Notes: a model not told the origin generated them from the letters alone. DNA of 8,954 nt from Methylovirgula sp. (GCA_030044485.1 JASHVQ010000188.1:1-8954), one strand, 5' to 3'. Shown: positions 1 through 6,511, numbered from the stretch's first letter. Numbers and translations: made by a program.

Positions 1-89
1 CGCAGCGGATCGGGCACATGGCCGCCGCGCGCGTTGCGCAGCGTGGCGACATGATCGATATTGACGCCGAGGCGCAACTTTTGCGGCAT
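1..89 (-). CDS. pdxJ: Pyridoxine 5'-phosphate synthase, N-terminal fragment (cut by window edge)
   Basis: PdxJ condenses 1-deoxy-D-xylulose 5-phosphate with 3-amino-2-oxopropyl phosphate to make pyridoxine 5'-phosphate, in the cytoplasmic DXP-dependent vitamin B6 route. Only the first 29 codons lie in the window. They read MPQKLRLGVNIDHVATLRNA followed by RGGHVPDPL. The GVNIDHVATLRNARGG block is the family's N-terminal signature at the first beta strand of its TIM barrel. The ATG at 89-87 overlaps the TGA of the upstream rsh gene by one base (TGATG). This implies translational coupling and membership in the rpoZ-rsh-pdxJ operon. The motif is specific enough for a firm family call despite the short length. 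Nothing can be said about the rest of the gene. Confidence 0.93.
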   Translation of the reverse strand, partial: MPQKLRLGVNIDHVATLRNARGGHVPDPL

Positions 90-2290
90 CAGCCGTTCAC
101 TCTTTCGACTTTGCTCACGACGGGTTTCGTCCGCAGTTCGGAGACGACGCCGTTCAGATGTTTCAGATCGGCGATTTCGAGGTCGATGATCATTTCGCGA
201 AAATCCGGCGAGATTACATGGATGGTGATGTTGTCGATGTTGGCGCCCATGTCGCCGATGACGGTGGCAATCATGCCCAATGTGCCGGGTTCGTTGATCG
301 CCGTCACCAGAATTCGTGCCGGAAAGAAGCCTTGGTGGCCGGCCTCGAGATCCCAGCGCACGTCGAGCCAGCGCTCCGGCTGGTCGTCGAAGGCGGTGAG
401 ATCCGGAGATTGAATCGGATAAATGGTGATCCCCTCCCCCGGCGTGAGAATGCCGACGATCCGGTCGCCGGGCACGGCGCCGCCGTTCGGCGCGAAGCGC
501 ACCGGCAGATCGCCTTGCAAACCATGAATCGGCAGCGGGGCGGATTCGCTCGTGCGCCCGGGAAACTTGAAGACCAGGCTTTCGGCCTTTGGCAGACCGA
601 ACCAACCCTCTTCCGGGCGCGACGGTTGCGCGACGCCTTTGCGGTCTTCGGAAAAGTCCGGATAGACGGCCTTGACCACATCGCCGGAATAGATTTCGCC
701 GCGCCCGACCGCCGCCAGCACCTCGTCGATCCCGAGGCGCGCCAAGCGCGGCAGCGCCGCCTTCAACTTGTCTTCGGCAAAAGGCTTGCCCGCCCGCTCG
801 AAGGCGCGCATGACAATCTGCTTACCGAGATTGGTATATTGAGTGCGCACCGCATCGCGCGTCGCGCGCCGGATCGCGGCGCGCGCCTTGCCCGTCGCGA
901 CGAGCTTCTCCCAAACGGCGGGCGGCACCTGGCCTTCGGCGCGGACGATCTCGACCTCGTCGCCGTTCTGCAATTCGCTGCCGAGCGGCGCGATCCGTCC
1001 GTTGATCTTGGCGCCGACCGCGGAATTGCCGACGTCGGTGTGCACCGCATAGGCGAAATCGATAGGCGTCGCACCGCGCGGCAAGGCGATGAGCTGGCCC
1101 TTGGGCGTGAAGCAGAAGACCTGGTCGGGGAAAAGCTCGAGCTTCGTATGTTCGAGAAATTCTTCCGGCGAATCGCCCTCCGCGAGAAGATCGATGGTGC
1201 GCTGCAGCCATTGGTAGGCGCGGCTCTCGCGAGTCAGGATCTCGCGATCGGCGACGCGCCCGTCCTTGTAAAGGGAATGCGCGGCGATGCCGTAGCGGGC
1301 GACGTCATGCATGTCGTGGGTGCGCACCTGAAGTTCGACGCGCTGCCGCCCCGGGCCGACCACGGTGGTGTGGATCGAGCGGTAATCGTTTTCCTTGGGC
1401 GTCGAAATATAGTCCTTGAAGCGGCCGGGCACGCTCGGCCATTTGGTGTGCACGACGCCGATCACCCGGTAGCAATCCTCGACCTTGTTCACGCAGACGC
1501 GAAAGCCAAAAATGTCCGACAATTGCTCGAAGGCGATCGACTTGCGCTCCATCTTCCGCCAGATCGAATAGGGCAGCTTTTGGCGGCCTTCGACGCTCGC
1601 CTCGATGCCGCGCATCGACAATTCGTCGCGCAGCTCCTTTTCGACGCTGGCGATGATCTTGCCGTTTTTCTTCCGCAGTTCGTCAAGCCGCGTTTTGATC
1701 GTCGCCGCGGCCTCCGGCATCAGATGCTGGAAGGCGAGTTCTTCGAGCTCGTCGCGCATGCTCTGCATGCCCATGCGCCCGGCCAGCGGCGCGTAGATTT
1801 CGAGCGTCTCCTCGGCGATCCGCGCCTGTTTCTCGGGCGGCATGAAACGCAGCGTGCGCATGTTGTGCAGCCGGTCGGCGAGCTTGACGAGCAGCACGCG
1901 CACGTCGGCGGCGATGGCCAGCAGCAGCTTGCGAAAGTTCTCCGCCTGAACGGCGCGCTTGGAGACGAGATCGAGCCGCTTCAGCTTGGTGAGGCCTTCG
2001 ACCAGACGGGCGATGTCGGGACCGAAAATCCTCTCGATCTCTTCGCGCGTCGAATCGGTGTCCTCGATGACATCGTGCAAAACGGCCGCGACGATCGTTG
2101 CGTCGTCGAGCTTGAGATCGGTGAGAATGGCGGCGACTTCGAGGGGATGCGAGTAGAACGGGTCGCCGGAGGCGCGCCGCTGCGCGCCATGCGCCTTCAT
2201 CGCGTAGACGTAGGCGCGATCCAGCAGTTCCTCGTCGGCGTGCGGATTGTATCGGCGCACGCGCTCGACGAGTTCATATTGCCGCATCAT
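89..2290 (-). CDS. rsh: Bifunctional (p)ppGpp synthetase/hydrolase (Rel/SpoT homologue)
   Basis: This cytoplasmic enzyme makes and degrades the stringent-response alarmone (p)ppGpp. With the start at 2290 it is 733 residues, normal for long RSH proteins. Domains in order: HD hydrolase with HDVIED at 72-77; synthetase with RFKDYI at 290-295 and NDYRSIHT at 301-308; TGS at about 385-450, including GATPIDFAYAVHTDVGN; helical region; a region matching the zinc-finger/RIS position at about 590-650; and C-terminal ACT at about 655-733. An intact HD motif plus RxKD (not the ExDD of monofunctional RelA) indicates both activities. The RIS region has no cysteines. The start is uncertain. Alphaproteobacterial homologues as I recall them begin near MMRQYELVERV, giving ATG at 2290 or 2287, but no strong Shine-Dalgarno precedes it. 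ATG at 2308 or GTG at 2383 would add 6 or 31 low-similarity residues. It lies 142 bp after rpoZ and overlaps pdxJ by one base. Confidence 0.96.
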   Translation of the reverse strand: MMRQYELVERVRRYNPHADEELLDRAYVYAMKAHGAQRRASGDPFYSHPLEVAAILTDLKLDDATIVAAVLHDVIEDTDSTREEIERIFGPDIARLVEGLTKLKRLDLVSKRAVQAENFRKLLLAIAADVRVLLVKLADRLHNMRTLRFMPPEKQARIAEETLEIYAPLAGRMGMQSMRDELEELAFQHLMPEAAATIKTRLDELRKKNGKIIASVEKELRDELSMRGIEASVEGRQKLPYSIWRKMERKSIAFEQLSDIFGFRVCVNKVEDCYRVIGVVHTKWPSVPGRFKDYISTPKENDYRSIHTTVVGPGRQRVELQVRTHDMHDVARYGIAAHSLYKDGRVADREILTRESRAYQWLQRTIDLLAEGDSPEEFLEHTKLELFPDQVFCFTPKGQLIALPRGATPIDFAYAVHTDVGNSAVGAKINGRIAPLGSELQNGDEVEIVRAEGQVPPAVWEKLVATGKARAAIRRATRDAVRTQYTNLGKQIVMRAFERAGKPFAEDKLKAALPRLARLGIDEVLAAVGRGEIYSGDVVKAVYPDFSEDRKGVAQPSRPEEGWFGLPKAESLVFKFPGRTSESAPLPIHGLQGDLPVRFAPNGGAVPGDRIVGILTPGEGITIYPIQSPDLTAFDDQPERWLDVRWDLEAGHQGFFPARILVTAINEPGTLGMIATVIGDMGANIDNITIHVISPDFREMIIDLEIADLKHLNGVVSELRTKPVVSKVERVNG

Positions 2291-2388
2291 GGTTCGTTTC
2301 GATGCCATGGAGGAGCCCGCGCGGCAGCATCCAGCGGCGCCGCCGCGTTTTTCCGGGGCATGCAGCGGCAAGATCGAGCGCACGCGCC

Positions 2389-2416
2389 GGCTGGCACTGC
2401 AAAGGCGGTGCCAGCC
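2389..2416 (-). other. Stem-loop in the rpoZ-rsh intergenic spacer
   Basis: GGCTGGCAC at 2389-2397 and GTGCCAGCC at 2408-2416 form a perfect 9-bp inverted repeat around a 10-nt spacer. With one mismatched pair (a G-U wobble if transcribed from the plus strand) the arms extend to 12 bp around an AAAG loop. In the operon's direction the hairpin starts 16 nt after the rpoZ stop and precedes rsh by about 100 nt. No run of T follows it on either strand, so it is not a classical intrinsic terminator. It could be an RNA processing or stabilising hairpin, a Rho-related pause, or have no role. The structure is read directly from the sequence; function is inference. Confidence 0.6.
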
Positions 2417-2432
2417 TCGCGCTTAGGCAAAC

Positions 2433-2825
2433 TCAGTCGCCGTCGTCTTCGGTCTCGGCAGGGGGCACCAAGCCTTCGAGGCCGCGCAGCAAATCCTCTT
2501 CCGTCATCCGGTCGAATTGCACATCCCCGAATGCCTCCGACTGCGCTTTGTCGACCGGCGCTATGGCCGGAACGGCTTCGGCCTCGGGCTCGTCGACTTC
2601 GACGTGCTTCTGCAGGGAATGTATAAAGTCTTCTTTAAGGTCTTCCGGCGCGAGTGTCGCCTCGGCAATTTCCCGCAAGGCGACGACCGCGTTCTTGTCC
2701 TTGTCGCGCTCGATGGTGATGGGCGCGCCGGACGCAATCATCCGCGCCCGATGGCTGGCGATCAGCACCAGCTCAAAACGATTCTCGACCTTGTCGATGC
2801 AATCTTCGACCGTGACGCGGGCCAT
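2433..2825 (-). CDS. rpoZ: DNA-directed RNA polymerase omega subunit
   Basis: Omega is the small RNA polymerase subunit that helps fold and assemble beta-prime; in Escherichia coli it contributes to one ppGpp-binding site. The 130-residue product opens [20 protein letters not shown], with [13 protein letters not shown] at about 23-35 and a [12 protein letters not shown] helix at about 47-58; these are the omega core motifs. The tail is acidic and low in similarity, as in many alphaproteobacterial omegas. The ATG at 2825 is preceded by AAGGAG (2840-2835) with a 9-nt spacer, so the start is well supported. It is first in the rpoZ-rsh-pdxJ series and divergent from the NYN gene. Being next to rsh, it places alarmone synthesis beside a component of the polymerase that responds to it. 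Confidence 0.97.
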   Translation of the reverse strand: MARVTVEDCIDKVENRFELVLIASHRARMIASGAPITIERDKDKNAVVALREIAEATLAPEDLKEDFIHSLQKHVEVDEPEAEAVPAIAPVDKAQSEAFGDVQFDRMTEEDLLRGLEGLVPPAETEDDGD

Positions 2826-2912
2826 TCATCAATTCTCCTTGATTTGCCTAACCGGCGATATTTGCGCTTTCCTACAAAAGCTGTCGGCATTCATCAAGCT
2901 TACGGCGCCCCG

Positions 2913-2943
2913 ATAGTAGCAGACAGACGACGCCAGCCGCCAA
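2913..2943 (-). promoter_or_regulatory. Candidate rpoZ operon promoter
   Basis: On the minus strand TTGGCG (2943-2938) is followed after 19 nt by TACTAT (2918-2913). A TG lies one base before the hexamer, making TGCTACTAT, an extended -10 pattern. The spacer is longer than the 17-18 nt optimum, so the extended -10 may matter more than the -35. It would give a leader of about 80 nt before rpoZ. This is read by eye only. Confidence 0.4.
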
Positions 2944-3008
2944 GCCAAATCTTGACCGTCGGCCTCTCGCCGAACTCCGGGATTCCAGGGTGAAAATAGG
3001 GATTACCC

Positions 3009-3037
3009 TTGACGGAACAAGCCCCTAAGGCCAAATA
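3009..3037 (+). promoter_or_regulatory. Weak candidate promoter for the NYN-UDG pair
   Basis: TTGACG (3009-3014) is a good -35 match and is followed after 17 nt by CAAATA (3032-3037), a poor -10. It would place transcription start roughly 110 nt before the NYN start. Only the -35 is persuasive. The real promoter may lie elsewhere in the gap. Confidence 0.22.
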
Positions 3038-3152
3038 CCCGCACCTGGGGCGCCGCGCCATTCATTACCTGCCCCTACGAGGATTACGCCGACCGCATTG
3101 CGCAAGCCAAAGACTTGAACCACCAACCTTCGAGCATACCAGAGAACGTTAA

Positions 3153-3767
3153 ATGGCAGATCAGGAGCGAATTGCGCTGTTCATCGACGGCGCCAATCTC
3201 TACGCAACCGCAAAATCCCTAGGCTTCGATATCGACTATAAGCGCCTGCTCAAGGAGTTTCAGAGCCGCGGGAAACTCATCCGGGCCTTTTATTACACCG
3301 CCTTGGTCGAAGATCAGGAATATTCCTCGATCCGCCCGTTGATCGATTGGCTCGACTACAACGGCTATTCGGTGGTGACCAAACCGACCAAGGAATTCGT
3401 CGATTCGCTCGGCCGGCGCAAAGTGAAGGGCAACATGGATATAGAACTCGCCGTCGACGCCATGGAGATGGCCGAACACCTCGACCATATCGTGCTGTTT
3501 TCGGGCGACGGCGATTTCCGCTCGCTGGTCGAGGCCGTGCAGCGCAAAGGCGTACGTGTCTCGGTCGTCTCGACCAATACGACGCAGCCGGCAATGGTCG
3601 CCGATGAATTGCGCCGCCAGGCCGACGAATTCATCGACCTGGTGCAGCTCTCCGGCAAGATCGGGCGCGATCCCGCCGAGCGCGCCGAACGTTCCCAGAA
3701 ATACCAGGACCGGCGGCCGGCCGCGGTCTCGAGCAGCGGCTACGATCAGGACGTGATCGACGATTGA
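3153..3767 (+). CDS. NYN domain (LabA/DUF88-type, PIN-like) putative ribonuclease
   Basis: The 204-residue protein has a complete NYN domain, a PIN-like fold expected to be a metal-dependent RNase. Acidic motifs are in family positions: FIDGANLY (D12, N15) after the first strand; KGNMDIELAVDAM (D96, D102) in the middle; and SGDGDF (D119, D121) near VLFSGDGDFRSLVEAV. All expected metal-binding aspartates appear present, so the domain is probably active. Residues from about 170 onward are charged and polar and look disordered. There is no signal peptide or membrane segment. The ATG at 3153 has only a weak upstream GAGA. Its stop overlaps the TTG start of the UDG gene. Relatives of this type are, from memory, often beside rpoZ/rsh and smpB in Hyphomicrobiales, which hints at RNA turnover, but the substrate is unknown and no gene name is justified. 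Confidence 0.9.
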   Translation: MADQERIALFIDGANLYATAKSLGFDIDYKRLLKEFQSRGKLIRAFYYTALVEDQEYSSIRPLIDWLDYNGYSVVTKPTKEFVDSLGRRKVKGNMDIELAVDAMEMAEHLDHIVLFSGDGDFRSLVEAVQRKGVRVSVVSTNTTQPAMVADELRRQADEFIDLVQLSGKIGRDPAERAERSQKYQDRRPAAVSSSGYDQDVIDD

Positions 3768-4477
3768 GCCCGCTCGGCGAAGATCTTTTCGCCTCGGCGG
3801 CTGCGGCCGCGCATGCCTGCGAGCCAAGCCGCGATTGCGGGCTTTGTCCGCGGCTCGCAGGCTTCCGCGCCGAAAATCGCAGCGCCCATCCCGATTGGTT
3901 CAACGCTCCCGTCCCGACCTTCGGATCGCACGAGGCTTGGCTGCTCATCGTAGGTCTCGCACCGGGATTGCGCGGCGCCAACCGGACGGGGCGCCCGTTC
4001 ACCGGCGATTTCGCCGGCCTCCTGCTCTACGAGACCTTGTTGTCGGCGGGGCTCGCCAGCGGCGTCTATGCGGAGCGCGCCGACGACGGTCTGCGCCTCA
4101 TCGGCTGTGCGATCACCAATGCGGTGCGCTGCGTGCCGCCGCAAAACAAGCCCCAACCCTCCGAGATCGCCACGTGCCGGGCGTTCCTCGAAGCGACGAT
4201 TGCCGCCCTCCCCAACCTCAGGACGATCGTTGCGCTCGGGCGCGTCGCGCATGATTCCGTCCTGCGCGCGTTCGGCCAGAAACTTGCGGCCCTGCCCTTC
4301 GCACACGGCGCGGAACATGGACTTGCGCATGCGGCGCGCGGCATCACGCTCTTCGACAGCTATCATTGCTCGCGCTACAACACCAACACGGCGGTTTTGA
4401 CACCCGCCATGTTCCGCGACGTCTTCGAGCGCGCCGCGAAGCTTGCGCCGCACGGGTTTAGGGCGCGTAACTCATGA
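3764..4477 (+). CDS. Family 5 (UdgB-like) uracil-DNA glycosylase with iron-sulphur cluster
   Basis: The enzyme should excise uracil, and perhaps other deaminated bases, from DNA as the first step of base-excision repair. The 237-residue product carries CGLCPRL (C25, C28), then C123 and C138, the spacing expected for a [4Fe-4S] cluster. Motif GLAPGLRGANRTGRPFTGD at 64-82 is the uracil-binding, catalytic-water loop. SYHCSRYNTNT at 199-209 replaces the HPSP-type leucine-loop motif, a variant I associate with family 5. The GLAPG form without Asp/Asn argues against families 1, 2 and 4. The only plausible start is TTG at 3764, overlapping the NYN stop (TTGA). AGGA lies 12 nt upstream, so translation probably depends on coupling. 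Its last 20 bases overlap the 3' end of the VOC gene on the other strand. Confidence 0.92.
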   Translation: MSPLGEDLFASAAAAAHACEPSRDCGLCPRLAGFRAENRSAHPDWFNAPVPTFGSHEAWLLIVGLAPGLRGANRTGRPFTGDFAGLLLYETLLSAGLASGVYAERADDGLRLIGCAITNAVRCVPPQNKPQPSEIATCRAFLEATIAALPNLRTIVALGRVAHDSVLRAFGQKLAALPFAHGAEHGLAHAARGITLFDSYHCSRYNTNTAVLTPAMFRDVFERAAKLAPHGFRARNS

Positions 4478-4841
4478 ATTCGAGAAGCGAGCCGTCGGGG
4501 TCGCGGAAATAAACGCTGACGGCCTCGCCTTTAGCGCCGCGCGTTGCAATGGGGCCGAGTTCGATCGCCACCCCTTGCGCTTCAAGATGCGCAACCGCAG
4601 CGGCGATCGGCCCTGGCCATTCGAAGCAAAGATCGCTGTTGCCGGGTTCGACGGGTTGGCGCGCGAAGATCTTCGGCGTCACGCCCGGCCCGTGGCAATT
4701 CAGGAGGAAGTCGCCGAACTTATAGGCGAAGCCCTTCTGGCGCGGCACGACTTCGGCGCCAAGCACATCCGCGTAAAACCGGTTGGCGCGCGCCCAATCG
4801 GAAACATGAATGACGCAATGGTCGATCTTCACCGGCCGCAC
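4458..4841 (-). CDS. VOC superfamily (glyoxalase-fold) protein
   Basis: This 127-residue single-chain vicinal-oxygen-chelate protein has the paired beta-alpha-beta-beta-beta pattern. Motifs are KIDHCVIHVSD at 5-15 (H8 a likely metal ligand), ANRFYADVLGAE at 19-30, NSDLCFEW at 68-75, and VYFRDPDGSLLEFMSY at 110-125 (E121 the usual last metal ligand). Overall it resembles the STM3117-like glyoxalase-related subgroup, whose substrates are mostly undefined. A methylglyoxal, fosfomycin or ring-cleavage role cannot be assigned. The start taken is GTG at 4841, with AAGAGG about 10 nt upstream inside the end of smpB. A second GTG at 4832, giving MKIDHCVIHV, is equally good by alignment. It starts 6 nt after the smpB stop, so it is almost certainly co-transcribed with dapA-smpB. 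It converges on and overlaps the UDG gene by 20 bp. Confidence 0.9.
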   Translation of the reverse strand: MRPVKIDHCVIHVSDWARANRFYADVLGAEVVPRQKGFAYKFGDFLLNCHGPGVTPKIFARQPVEPGNSDLCFEWPGPIAAAVAHLEAQGVAIELGPIATRGAKGEAVSVYFRDPDGSLLEFMSYAP

Positions 4842-4847
4842 GCTGCG

Positions 4848-5291
4848 CTAACCTCTTTCCCGGAGCAATCGGCCCTTTTCGCGATTCCAATCGCGCTGCT
4901 TCTCGGATTGGCGCTTGTCGTGAAGCTTCTTGCCACGCCCGAGCGCCAATTCGATCTTGGCGCGGCCGCGCTCGTTGAAATAGATCTTGAGCGGCACGAT
5001 GCTCATGCCTTCGCGCTCGAGGCCCTTTGCAAGCCGGCCGATTTCGCGTGATTTAAGAAGCAGTTTACGCGCTCTCTTGGGCGCGTGGTTGAAGCGGTTG
5101 GCCTGCAGATATTCGGGGATCGTGGCGTTGAGAAGATAGACTTCGCCGGCCTTGATGCTGGCGTAGCTTTCGCCGAGCGACGCCTTGCCGGCGCGCAGCG
5201 ACTTGACTTCGCTGCCCGTAAGAACCAGCCCCGCTTCGAAGGTCTCGCCGATCTCGAAGTCGAACCTCGCGCGGCGATTGTCGGCGACCAC
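4848..5291 (-). CDS. smpB: SsrA-binding protein SmpB (start uncertain, probably further upstream)
   Basis: SmpB binds tmRNA and delivers it to stalled ribosomes in trans-translation. From GTG at 5291 the product is 147 residues. It shows [13 protein letters not shown] at the N-terminus, [20 protein letters not shown] (about 19-38), [32 protein letters not shown], and a basic tail with KLHDKR and RDWNREKGR. These make the OB-fold core and the C-terminal tail that reads the empty mRNA channel. GTG leaves just one residue before the conserved VADNRRARF block, whereas homologues usually have several more. The frame stays open upstream to the dapA stop. A GGAGG lies 8 nt before an in-frame CTG at 5312, which would give 154 residues. 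No in-frame ATG exists. It follows dapA and precedes the VOC gene by 6 nt. Confidence 0.95.
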   Translation of the reverse strand: MVADNRRARFDFEIGETFEAGLVLTGSEVKSLRAGKASLGESYASIKAGEVYLLNATIPEYLQANRFNHAPKRARKLLLKSREIGRLAKGLEREGMSIVPLKIYFNERGRAKIELALGRGKKLHDKRQSEKQRDWNREKGRLLRERG

Positions 5292-5309
5292 TTTGAAATT
5301 CTTCGCGCC

Positions 5310-5325
5310 CAGCGCTGCATCCTCC
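5310..5325 (-). promoter_or_regulatory. Shine-Dalgarno and possible CTG start of smpB
   Basis: GGAGG (5325-5321, minus) stands exactly 8 nt before CTG (5312-5310), which is in frame with smpB. The next in-frame standard start, GTG at 5291, is 29 nt from this Shine-Dalgarno. An ATG at 5320-5318 sits directly against GGAGG but is in another frame. One inserted G after that ATG would join it to smpB as [12 protein letters not shown]. Two readings remain: a real CTG start, or a single-base deletion or sequencing error. Starting at GTG without a nearby Shine-Dalgarno is the third. Confidence 0.5.
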
Positions 5326-5327
5326 GG

Positions 5328-6221
5328 TCATTGCGGCAGCAGGCCGGCGTAAGCCATGGCGGCCTTGATTGCCGCCTGCGTGCCGCTCGAGGCCGGCAAC
5401 ATGGGAAGGCGCAGCTCGTCGGCGATCTTGCCGAGCACCGAGAGCGCGAATTTCGCGCCGGCCGGATTGGGATCGAGGAAAAGCGCCGCATGCAGCGGCG
5501 TCAAACGGTCCTGAATGCGCAGCGCGGCGGAAAAATCGCCCTTCAGGCAGGCTTCCTGCATATCGGCGCAGATCCGCGGCGCGACATTGGCGGTCACCGA
5601 AATGCAGCCCTCCCCGCCATGCGCCATAACCGCAAGCGCCGTCATGTCCTCGCCGGAGAGCTGGATGAAGTCGGGGCCGAGCGCTTGGCGCTGCAGGGCG
5701 GTGCGGGCGAGATTGCCGGTCGCGTCCTTCACGCCGGCAATGTTCTTGAGCTCGAAGAGGCGGCGCATCGTTTCGATCGACAGATCGACCACCGAGCGCG
5801 GCGGAATATTGTAAAGAATGATGGGAATACCGATTGCGTCGTTGATGGCCTTGAAATGCCGGTACATGCCTTCCTGCGAAGGCCTGTTGTAGTAGGGCGT
5901 GACGACGAGAACGCCGTCTGCCCCGGCCTTCTCGGCGAATTGGGCGAGTTCGATGGCCTCGGTCGTGTTGTTGGAGCCGGCGCCGGCGATAACCGGCACG
6001 CGGCGGCGCGCCTCGGCGACGCAGACCTCGATGACGCGGCGATGCTCGGCATGCGACAGAGTCGCGCTTTCGCCCGTGGTGCCGACCGGCGCCAAAGCAT
6101 GCGTGCCGCTGTTAATCTGCCAGTCGACCAGGGCGCGGTAGGCGGATTCGTCGAACTTGCCCGCTCTGAACGGCGTGACCAGCGCGGTAATGGATCCTTT
6201 GAACGCTGCCTTCTTGCCCAT
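5328..6221 (-). CDS. dapA: 4-hydroxy-tetrahydrodipicolinate synthase
   Basis: DapA condenses pyruvate with L-aspartate semialdehyde, the first committed step of the diaminopimelate/lysine pathway, in the cytoplasm. It supplies diaminopimelate for peptidoglycan. The 297-residue length is typical. The Schiff-base lysine is K165 in GVKDATG. T48 and T49 in PVGTTGES, Y111 in TPYYNRPS, Y137 in LYNIPPRS and R142 match E. coli T44, T45, Y107, Y133 and R138 with a constant offset of four, so the active site is complete. Sugar-acid aldolase relatives (NanA, KdgD types) share the fold, but the R142 position and PYYNRP favour DapA. The ATG at 6221 has GGAAG six nt upstream (6232-6228). It heads the dapA-smpB-VOC operon and is divergent from the lytic transglycosylase gene. 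Confidence 0.95.
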   Translation of the reverse strand: MGKKAAFKGSITALVTPFRAGKFDESAYRALVDWQINSGTHALAPVGTTGESATLSHAEHRRVIEVCVAEARRRVPVIAGAGSNNTTEAIELAQFAEKAGADGVLVVTPYYNRPSQEGMYRHFKAINDAIGIPIILYNIPPRSVVDLSIETMRRLFELKNIAGVKDATGNLARTALQRQALGPDFIQLSGEDMTALAVMAHGGEGCISVTANVAPRICADMQEACLKGDFSAALRIQDRLTPLHAALFLDPNPAGAKFALSVLGKIADELRLPMLPASSGTQAAIKAAMAYAGLLPQ

Positions 6222-6511
6222 CGCCTGCTTCCGACGGTTGCTGCGGACCGGTACCGGTGCCTTAGTTTTGGCATCTGTTCTTCCGACAATTGCGCTCTCA
6301 AGTCCATGTCCGCGGCGATCCTGGGGACGGCCAGGAGGTTAGTCCTTTGTACAAGTTGTTGAACCTGCTAGGTTTCTGAGTTCGCCTTCGCGGCGCCGGT
6401 AAGGTCGCGGCCAAGGTTGACGTTTGCGCAAGGCCGAGCCACCAAAATGCCGGCCAAAACCTGAGTCAGAACGGTCTCGTCGGCGCGGCGGTCCACAGCG
6501 CGGGATTTCTC
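6222..6511. other. Divergent intergenic region between dapA and the transglycosylase gene (290 bp)
   Basis: No convincing gene is seen. It must hold the dapA leader (minus) and the transglycosylase promoter (plus). Visible elements are the dapA Shine-Dalgarno (6228-6232), a perfect 12-bp palindrome at 6247-6258, a 6-bp hairpin TCCTGG/CCAGGA at 6319-6336, a small inverted repeat AACCT-GCT-AGGTT at 6362-6374, and two -35-like hexamers on the plus strand: TTGTAC at 6348, with TAGGTT 16 nt later, and TTGACG at 6417, with no good -10. I could not choose a promoter with confidence. No lysine riboswitch-like structure was recognised before dapA. Confidence 0.65.
6247..6258. repeat. Perfect 12-bp palindrome in the dapA leader
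   Basis: ACCGGTACCGGT reads identically on both strands. It is also a tandem copy of the hexamer ACCGGT, itself a palindrome. It lies 26 bp upstream of the dapA start. It could be an operator for a dimeric regulator or simply a chance GC-rich palindrome. No regulator is identified. Confidence 0.6.

Larger units (their letters stand above)
2826..3152. other. Divergent intergenic region between rpoZ and the NYN gene (327 bp)
   Basis: I find no convincing coding region here. It should hold the rpoZ promoter (minus) and the NYN-gene promoter (plus). Visible elements are the rpoZ Shine-Dalgarno (2835-2840, minus), an extended -10-like element for rpoZ (2913-2918, minus), a TTGACG -35-like hexamer (3009-3014, plus) and a short imperfect repeat, GGGATTCC at 2979-2986 and GGGATTAC at 2999-3006. 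The bases between about 2980 and 3040 contain several short G-tracts facing C-tracts, such as AGGG-ATTA-CCCT at 2997-3008, which could pair weakly. No strong terminator or known riboswitch was recognised. Confidence 0.7.

Noticed and set aside
2291..2383. Longer rsh product starting at GTG 2383 (31 extra residues)
   Set aside because: The added residues are G/A/R-rich and resemble no RSH N-terminus. There is no Shine-Dalgarno, and homologues begin near MMRQYELVERV.
2389..2416. Intrinsic terminator between rpoZ and rsh
   Set aside because: The stem is good, but neither strand has a following T-run, and the downstream genes appear to belong to the same operon.
158..2626. An 822-codon open frame on the plus strand opposite rsh and the end of rpoZ
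   Set aside because: It mirrors well-conserved rsh/rpoZ codons in a GC-rich genome. The translation is rich in R, A, G, D and H, with no recognisable domain and no plausible start context. Such long antisense frames are expected at this GC content.
3746..4453. A 235-codon minus-strand open frame opposite the uracil-DNA glycosylase
   Set aside because: The plus-strand product has the full set of iron-sulphur cysteines and glycosylase motifs. The minus frame has none and would overlap the VOC gene region oddly.
5085..6362. A 425-codon plus-strand open frame opposite smpB and dapA
   Set aside because: It is opposite two conserved genes and is rich in R, A, G and D. Nothing in it resembles a protein family.
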